Assembly: GCA_963920575.1 (NCBI GenBank)
Contig: OY986967.1
Location: 13,882,061 to 13,946,060, forward strand
Length of the DNA stretch: 64,000 bases
Reading direction: 5' to 3'
Origin: Narthecium ossifragum
Taxonomy: Eukaryota > Streptophyta > Magnoliopsida > Dioscoreales > Nartheciaceae
Made by a program: the position numbers and the translations under genes. Shown here one piece after another: positions 57,866 to 64,000 of this stretch (within the stretch, counting starts at the first letter, position 1; each line of letters opens with the position of its first letter). Under the pieces are notes generated by a model. That model did no database searches. It was not told the DNA's origin and saw only the letters and a program-made list of their open reading frames with translations.

Positions 57866-59067
57866 TCTTTCTACTATCTATCATTTCCCTTTTTGATTAG
57901 GTTAGTTTGTTTTAGTTTGTTTGCTTTCATTCTCATTTGCTTTTGTTTGCTATTTTATGTTTTTAGGATGTTTGGACTTCCGTCTTCCTTGCTTGTGAAA
58001 TCCGGCTACAATGGAGAGCCATGTGCAAGATTTCAGATATTCTGTCAGGTGGCCTCGCTCTTATTTCTATTTCCTATTTTTCTTTATGCTATATATGAAA
58101 AGTCAGCCAACACCCTTCTGCTTATTTATATGATTAGCACACATTGAGGACAATGTGAATTTTAGGTTGGGGGGTGTAGGCATGCATGACCTTATGCATG
58201 CTACCTTATTGAGTTTAATAGTGTTGAATTGATTATGTTACTAGAAATTGTACATGAGCTGAAATTTTTATGCTTATTATGCATATTGCTTTCATATGGA
58301 TTGACCAATACATTTATTACATGCGTGATAACCTGAACGTATAACATCATGTGATCCACACACGAACACTTTATGTGCAGTGGTAATTATACTCACTAGA
58401 GGAATGAGCATGCTATTGTCCATCGAGACCATGATTTCAACATTAGCTAGTGTTGAGTATTGCATGCAGAAAAAAAAAAAACAGAAAATGTTCTGGAGCT
58501 TGATAAAGCTGTGCCTAAACAACTATTAAGTAATCTACTGAGTAACCGGGTGTTCTTGCCTCAGGAAGCGGGGAGCTCGTGTAAAAAGGTAGAACCACTT
58601 ATAGCGAAAAAAAAAAAACTACTAAGTGTTTTGCTAAGTAACCGGGTCTCTGCGCCTCAAGAAGCGGAGAGTGCTCGCGTAAAAAGGCAAAATGTCTGAT
58701 AGTTGAAAAGAAAAAAAAGAAAGAAAGAGCATGCTGTACTTAAAGTGCGAGTGTTGGATGATTGGTCATGAAGATAGTAGTGTGTTTGGACTAATGGTGG
58801 GTAGAAGTTACCTCTGCACGTAACATTTATTTGTCACATCACATGTGTTCTTCTAGATGGTGATTAGCATGTTTGATGTGTAGAAGTTGATTTCATGTGT
58901 TGGTAGTATGTGTATGAGTATAAGAAATTTTCATGCTCTGTACTGGATAAAACACTATTGACTTAATAAGGTAGAATTTTTATCATGCATGTCTACATCC
59001 TTAAACCGTTGGTGTGCTTAATTATATTCTATGCGCTTTGAATTGCTAGAGACTAGCAATAAGCTGG
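57866..59067 (+). other. Non-coding 3' region of element B
   Basis: Contains TTGAGGACAATG (58144-58155), followed by an internal copy of the polypurine tract, GGTTGGGGGGTG (58165-58176), identical to the terminal one (59066-59077). Two tandem repeats of about 90 bp (about 58,520-58,612 and 58,617-58,710) share GTAACCGGGT and AAGCGG...GTAAAAAGG with poly-A runs between them. No protein-coding capacity accepted. Confidence 0.65.
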
Positions 59068-59075
59068 TTGGGGGG
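59068..59075 (+). other. Polypurine tract of element B
   Basis: TTGGGGGG directly abuts the 3' LTR at 59076. Confidence 0.85.
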
Positions 59076-60823
59076 TGATGAGTGCATGAAAGTGCACTCT
59101 AAATAGCCTTATAACCATCTCAATTGCTAGATTATTATCCTTAATCAGCATCTTTATTACTATTTTTATATCTATATGTTGCTTCACATGGTTGTTTGGA
59201 AAATGCAGGAAATTGGAGCTAAAAGAAGTTGAAAAGAGTATATGGATCACCTTCAACAATTAATCTATACCTGCTCGTGAAGAACCAGATGATGTACCAT
59301 ATATGGTTGGAAAGCTCTTGAAGTGTAGATTCTGGGGAATTTTACGGTTAGTGATTCCGAGTTTTCTAGAGGAAGTTACGGTAATTTTAGTACCGATGGC
59401 ACAGTCTGAAGGGCAGAACCGAAAATAAGCTGGAAGTCCGATCGATCCGCCGATCGATCGGACCACGCAGAATCGTGACAAAACATGCATTTTTTGGCTG
59501 AATATGATCCGATCGATCCCTCCTTCGCTCCTATAGGGTTCGATCGATCCGACACCAATGGTCCGATCGATCGGACTCGGAAAATGCCAAAAACAACGGG
59601 TTTTTACTCATCCGATCGATCCAACACTCATAATTCGATCGATCGGACTTGGGAATTAAAGGGTGACAGAACGTATGTTTTTTAGAGGAGCAGAGTTCGA
59701 TCGATCCGTCCATCGATCGGACCCGGGCGTAAATAGAAGATTGGAGATTTCAAGAGACCGATCGATCCAACATCCCGAGAAGGATCGATCGGACTTGCCC
59801 AGTGACGAAAATCAACGGTTTTGATTAATCCGAGTTTACTAATTCTTGGACCCTATAAATAGGAAACTTAGGGCTAATCAAAGGGGACTTCTTGGACGTT
59901 TTTGGAGGCTCTTTCTGGACGTTTTCCAAGGGAAGAAGATGAAGACATCTCCATCCATGGCCGAGTAATCCGCGGGCATGGCGGACGGATGATCTAGCGA
60001 GGATTAGGGTTTCGTCTCCAACAATGGTTCATAGTTTTTAATCTTAATTGTTAAACTCTTTTCTATGTATTGGATCTTCAAATATTATTTTCAGATTATG
60101 GATTTCTATGTGGTTAAACATTATTATAAATCCAGTCATACTTCTTTTATGATATTGTGATCCCATAGTTATCTCTTTTGATTCTCCTACCGCGTCTCAT
60201 GAGACCTTTGCTATGCATTGCCCCTAGTGACAGCTGGTATTGTGTATTCTTAGGGATCTGGTTAGATAAGGTTGGGGCTCTATACCGTGAGATCTTTGCT
60301 ATGCATTGCCGATCGTGAGAGTTGGTATTGTGTATTCTTAGAGATCCGATTAGAGTTAGGGCTTTGTCCCGATGAACTTTTGCTGCGCGTTGCCTGTAGT
60401 GACAGCCGGTATCGTGTATTCTTAGGTTTGGTTGGATGAAGTTAGAACTATAAAAAGGAGGAACCAATCATAGAAAGAGACATTTATATTTTATCAGATT
60501 CATAATTCTATATCTTCCGGTTAAGGCGATTGGGATGTGAATCCCTTAACTGAGTACCATATGAACCATTGAGAAGAGAAGAACCTAAATCCGAGTGACG
60601 TGATTCCTAAAGCCTAGCCTCATTCAAATCCTGATTTCTTTGTTACCTTTATCTTACCATTACATCTTCGATCTATTTTCTTAACTTTCATCGCTCTTGA
60701 TTGTTTTCGATTCATTGTTATCTGTGTTTCTGGATCTTTCCTGCTTGTCTCTCTATGGGATTCGACCTCTCTTATGCTGTACTGCACTGCGACCGCTGTG
60801 CGTGACACATTTGAGCGACATCA
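59076..60823 (+). repeat. 3' LTR of element B
   Basis: An intact 1,748 bp LTR. Palindrome sites lie at 59438-59792, and the TATA (CCTATAAATAGG) at 59852-59863. The leader near 59,890-60,010 is purine-rich. Confidence 0.93.
59439..59792. repeat. Paired GATCGATC sites in U3 of element B
   Basis: CGATCGATC(C/G) type sites at 59439/59451 (12 bp), 59510, 59541/59564 (23), 59613/59636 (23), 59698/59710 (12) and 59759/59782 (23). In the 5' LTR the equivalent of 59636 reads CGATGGATTGG, so one site has decayed there. Confidence 0.88.
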
Positions 60824-60911
60824 CTTGAGGATTAAATTGTTTAAATTCATAGCAGTTATACACTTGTGCGCCCATTGTTGATGTAAACAGGTTTACATCA
60901 TTAGCAGGGCC

Positions 60912-61132
60912 AGATCGATCTCCTTCGCCCAGAAAGGCAAACTTGGGCTAAAACACAAGCCCAAGCTCAGATCTTCTTATCTCAGTTTCACCTAGCCATT
61001 CTAAACAAACACTAACACAAACAAGGTCAGTGTGTGCACACGCGGGTGTGAAACAAACCAACAAGGCGCAATTTACCAAATTGTCCTTGCGGTCTACAAC
61101 GAGCCACAGGAGTAGAGGGACATGTCCTCACA
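60912..61132 (-). mobile_element. 3' LTR fragment of the right-end chromovirus
   Basis: On minus it starts TGTGAGGACATGTCCC at 61132 and runs through the TTGGTAAATTGCGCCTTG block to a GATCGATC site at 60913, where it stops inside the upstream array. The rest of the LTR is missing. Confidence 0.75.
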
Positions 61133-64000
61133 TCCTAATACCCTTAAAGGAAATCTCGTCCTGAGATTCGATAAGGGTACGGCTCGGAACAACGAAATAG
61201 CTACACTAGAAGACAGGACAAAAGGTATCTCGAGAAGAAAACAGCTGCGGAAACTCCTGCCGCATGCGCGCCTCGCGCTCCCAGGTCATCCCCTCGGTGC
61301 CTCTGTGCCTCCACAGTACCTTGACCAAGGGAATCGTCTTGCCCCGCAAGACCTGATCCCTCCGGTCAAGTACCCGAACCGGTTGCTCAACAAAGCTCGC
61401 GTCTGCCTCAAGCTCAATGTCATACACCTTGATGACATGAGACGGGTCTGGGTGATACTTCCTCAGCATCGACACATGGAAAGTTAGGTGCACAGCAGAC
61501 ATGTGCTGAGGAAGATCTAGGCGATAAGCTACTTCGCCGACCCTCTCTAGGATCTCGAACGGCCCGACGAACCTCGACGCCAACTTACCACCTCTGCCAA
61601 ACCTGACAGACCCTCTGTAGGGCGATGCTCGCAAGAACAGTCGGTCGCCGACTGCAAACTCCAACAGTCGTCGCCTCTGATCTGCATAACTCTTCTGCCG
61701 GCTCTGAGCCGTCAGAAGCCTCTGCCTGTCTGCACTAACCTCTCTGACGACCGCCTGACGATGTCTGGACCGGTGAGTGAAGCCTCTCCAACCTCTGTCC
61801 AGCACACTAGGGAACGACACGACCTACCATACAACGCCTCGAAAGGTGCTACTCCAAAACTGGACTGCTCTCAGCATGTTCTCCAAGATCTGGATCGTCC
61901 GCTCTGACTGCCCGTCTGTCTGCGGATGGAAAGCCGTACTGAAAGTCAGGAGTGTGCCAACTGCGTCCTGGAAGCCCCTCTAGAATCTGCTGGTGAACCT
62001 TGGGTCACGGTCTGACACGAAAGAAACTGGAACCCCGTGTAGTCTAACTACCTCTCTGACATACAAATTGCTCAACCTGTCAGTCGAGTCTGTCGTCCAC
62101 ATAGGCAGGAAGTGCGTCGATTTGGTTAATTGATCAATGATGACTCAAATCGCGTCATTCCCCCTAGGAGATCTCGGTAGTCCGGTCACGAAGTCCATCG
62201 TGATGTGCTCCCACTTCCACTCAGCTAGTGGAAGCGGTTGAAGTAACCCCGGAGTCCGCTAGTGCTCTGCCTTGACCTTTTGACAGGCAAGACAGCGCGA
62301 TACGAACTCCGTCACTGCCCTCTGTGCCCGCTGCTGTGCGTAACTCCTCGAGCTCTGGGTCACCGTGCTGTGCCTCTAACACTCTGGCAAGAACTGCTGG
62401 CATACTCTGCACTGCATAGAGAAAACTGCTGGATCCCCGATCCTCAAACTTGAGCCCCAACTGGCCCGCCGTCTCTAGAGTCTGCCACTGCCGCGCTGAC
62501 AACCCTGCAACTGCTGCTCTGGTGTCTCTCACCTGTCTGCTCGGTGCGTCTGCTACGACGTTTGCCTTATCAGGATGGTAATGCAACGCAAAGTCGTAGT
62601 CCTCCAGTAGCTCCATCCAGCGTCGCTGTAGATACTATAACCAACACCTCGCTCGGGGACGATCAACACTGGCGCACTGGTCAACCTGGTCCTCACCTCC
62701 ACGAAGGCTCGCTCACAAGCATGATCCCACACGAACGGGACGCCCTTCTGTGTCAGTCTGGTCAACGGTCCGACAACTTTGGAGAAGTCCCGCACGAACC
62801 GCCTATAGTACTCGCCAGGCCTAAGAAACTACGGACCTCAAACACTGTCCTCGGTCTCTGCCACTGTACCACTACCTCGACCTTGGTCGGGTCAACTAAG
62901 ATTCCTGCTGCCGACACCACGTGTCCAAGGAACCCCACCTATGCAAGCTAGAACTCGCACTTGGAAGCCTTGGCATAAAGCCGATGCTCCCGAAGTAGCT
63001 GCAACACTGTCGCCAAGTGTCGCTCGTGCTCCGCCTCTAATCGGGAGTAGATAAGGATGTCGTCGACGAACACCACCACGAACTCGTCTAGAAAGGGCCG
63101 AAAGATCCTCTTCATGAGATACGTGAACGCTGCCGGTGCGTTCGTCAACCCAAACGGCATCACCACGAACTCGTACAGACCGTACCGAGTCCGGAATGCC
63201 GTCTTCGGGATGTCGCAATCCCGAACCCTCAACTGGTGGTAGCCGGTGCGGAGGTCGATCTTCGAGAACACTGAAGATCCTCGGAACTGGTCAAACAGGT
63301 CGTCGATCTGTGGCATCGGATACCGGTTCTTCATCGTCACCCTGTTGAGCCGCTTGTAGTCTATGCAAAGTCGAAGGGTACCATCCTTCTTCTTTGCGAA
63401 CAACACTGGCGCCCCCCAGGGAGACATGCTGGGATGGATGAAACCTCTGCTGGTAAGCTCGTCTAGTTGGGTCCTCAACTCACTCTGCTCTGCTGGTGCC
63501 ATCCTGAAAGCTGGGAGAGAGATCGGTGCGGTACCCGGTATTAGGTCGATATCAAAATCGACCTCTCTGGGCGGTGGAAGCCTTGGCAACACCTCGGGAA
63601 ACACGTCGGTGTAGTCGCACACGATCCGGGGGAAACTGCTCTGCTGCACTCCCTCTGACCCAAACAGGGACAGGCTGGCTAGCAAGGCTGAAAGCTCGCT
63701 GCCACGCCTCCCCACACCACAAACGAAGGAATCGGCTGAAAACCGATCCCCCAACAACACAAACTGTGTCCATCGGGTGTCCAAGCGACCACCCTCCGAC
63801 GACCACAGTCGATGATAGCCCGGTATGCTGCTAACCAGTCCATACGGAGTATCACATCGAAGCTTGTCATGTCTAGCACCCGCAGGTCTAGACAGACACG
63901 GAGCCCTCCAACCTCCAAAGAACAAGATCGGTAGACCCGGTCTACCCTGACTATGCCGCCGATCAGTGAGTCTACAGACTGTGCCACCTCTAGCCAACTC
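61133..64000 (-). pseudogene. Tekay-type chromovirus pol, minus strand, cut by window edge
   Basis: From right to left: protease ([18 protein letters not shown], about 63,820-63,875); RT in a 349-codon frame (63997-62948) with [38 protein letters not shown] and catalytic FVDDILIYS (about 63,040-63,070); RNase H pieces (62,795-62,553 and 62,616-62,221; [17 protein letters not shown]); a decayed integrase (about 62,220-61,820); and integrase C-terminus plus chromodomain (61820-61206; LASRFVGPFEILERVGEVAY, then WRHRGTEGMTWERE). The chromodomain and tRNA-iMet-type LTR place it in the Tekay/Del chromoviruses. Several frameshifts separate the pieces. Gag and the 5' LTR lie beyond the window. Confidence 0.87.

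Larger units (their letters stand above)
48326..60823 (+). mobile_element. Complete Athila/Tat Ty3-gypsy retrotransposon B, plus strand
   Basis: LTRs run TGATGAGTGC...GCGACATCA at 48326-52308 (contains a solo LTR) and 59076-60823 (1,748 bp). Target duplication CTTGA lies at 48321-48325 and 60824-60828. The tRNA-Asp primer site is at 52314 and the polypurine tract at 59068-59075. Gag and pol (52494-57865) have all domains but one frameshift and several stops. Removing the nested solo LTR and its duplication leaves a 5' LTR of 1,747 bp, matching the 3' LTR. LTR differences by eye are around 2 percent. Confidence 0.95.
42152..60911 (+). mobile_element. Diverged chromovirus LTR, split by three insertions
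   Basis: It starts TGTGAGGACCCGTACC at 42152. Segments 42152-43307, 44928-45920, 47244-48325 and 60824-60911 read in the same order as other chromovirus LTRs: the GGTAATTTGGTAAATTACC block (about 42,267), the hairpin (45829-45850), the CCGGGGTTCTCGGGTAACCC block (about 47,495) and the CACCCTACCTGGGCTGC block (about 47,931). The expected end GGGCGTGACA was not found; at about 60,911 it meets another chromovirus LTR. It has no clear TATA box and no GATCGATC array. Confidence 0.6.

Noticed and set aside
42152..60911. A complete chromovirus starting at 42152
   Set aside because: No primer site, gag or pol of chromovirus type follows in this orientation; only LTR-like segments can be traced between the insertions.

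Overview
The window is nuclear DNA of a flowering plant. It holds Ty3/gypsy LTR retrotransposons of two plant lineages, a Cassandra-like 5S-carrying TRIM, Mutator-type elements with 9-10 bp target duplications, and one GC-rich host gene. The very GC-rich coding style of that gene suggests a monocot, but the species cannot be named from this sequence. Apart from the host gene, almost everything is nested mobile DNA.

Left block (1-32.5 kb). An LTR fragment and a chromovirus LTR fragment (1-2.9 kb) precede an Athila/Tat remnant that has lost RT and integrase (2.9-5.0 kb). Next is a Tekay-type chromovirus: 5' LTR 5025-8751, tRNA-iMet primer site 8755, and gag. Its gag has been split repeatedly: by a Cassandra-like TRIM (9099-11515, itself split by a solo LTR at 9606-11211), by an unclassified LTR remnant (about 11.8-15.24 kb, carrying solo LTR 12089-14388), by solo LTR 15714-18106, and by a complete 12.5 kb Athila/Tat element on the minus strand (18405-30859, target duplication TGTAC). 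The chromovirus resumes at 30865 and joins another gypsy 3' end near 31.5 kb.

Middle block (32.5-42 kb). This is the least retrotransposon-rich part: an inverted-repeat unit with an A/T strand-switching minisatellite (33.6-36.4 kb), a small Mutator-type TIR element (36707-37301), a long inverted repeat (37354-38530), and the only convincing host gene, an intronless 415-codon armadillo-repeat protein (39528-40775).

Right block (42-64 kb). A diverged chromovirus LTR starts at 42152. It is split by a solo LTR (43308-44927), a Pack-MULE-like element carrying a GRF zinc-finger pseudogene (45921-47243), and a complete Athila/Tat element on the plus strand (48326-60823, target duplication CTTGA). 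The 5' LTR of that element carries a younger chromovirus solo LTR (49602-51832). The window ends in the 3' half of a minus-strand chromovirus with a chromodomain (60912-64000).

The most striking signal is an architecture shared by LTRs of unrelated lineages. Copies of the palindrome GATCGATC sit in pairs about 19-23 bp apart (exactly 22 bp in five successive pairs of one LTR). They occur just upstream of the TATA box and, in chromovirus LTRs, again in the transcribed leader. The two members of a pair often have complementary spacers, giving ~30 bp dyads. The chromovirus LTRs also share a small hairpin next to the AATAAA signal whose stem differs between copies but keeps its pairing.
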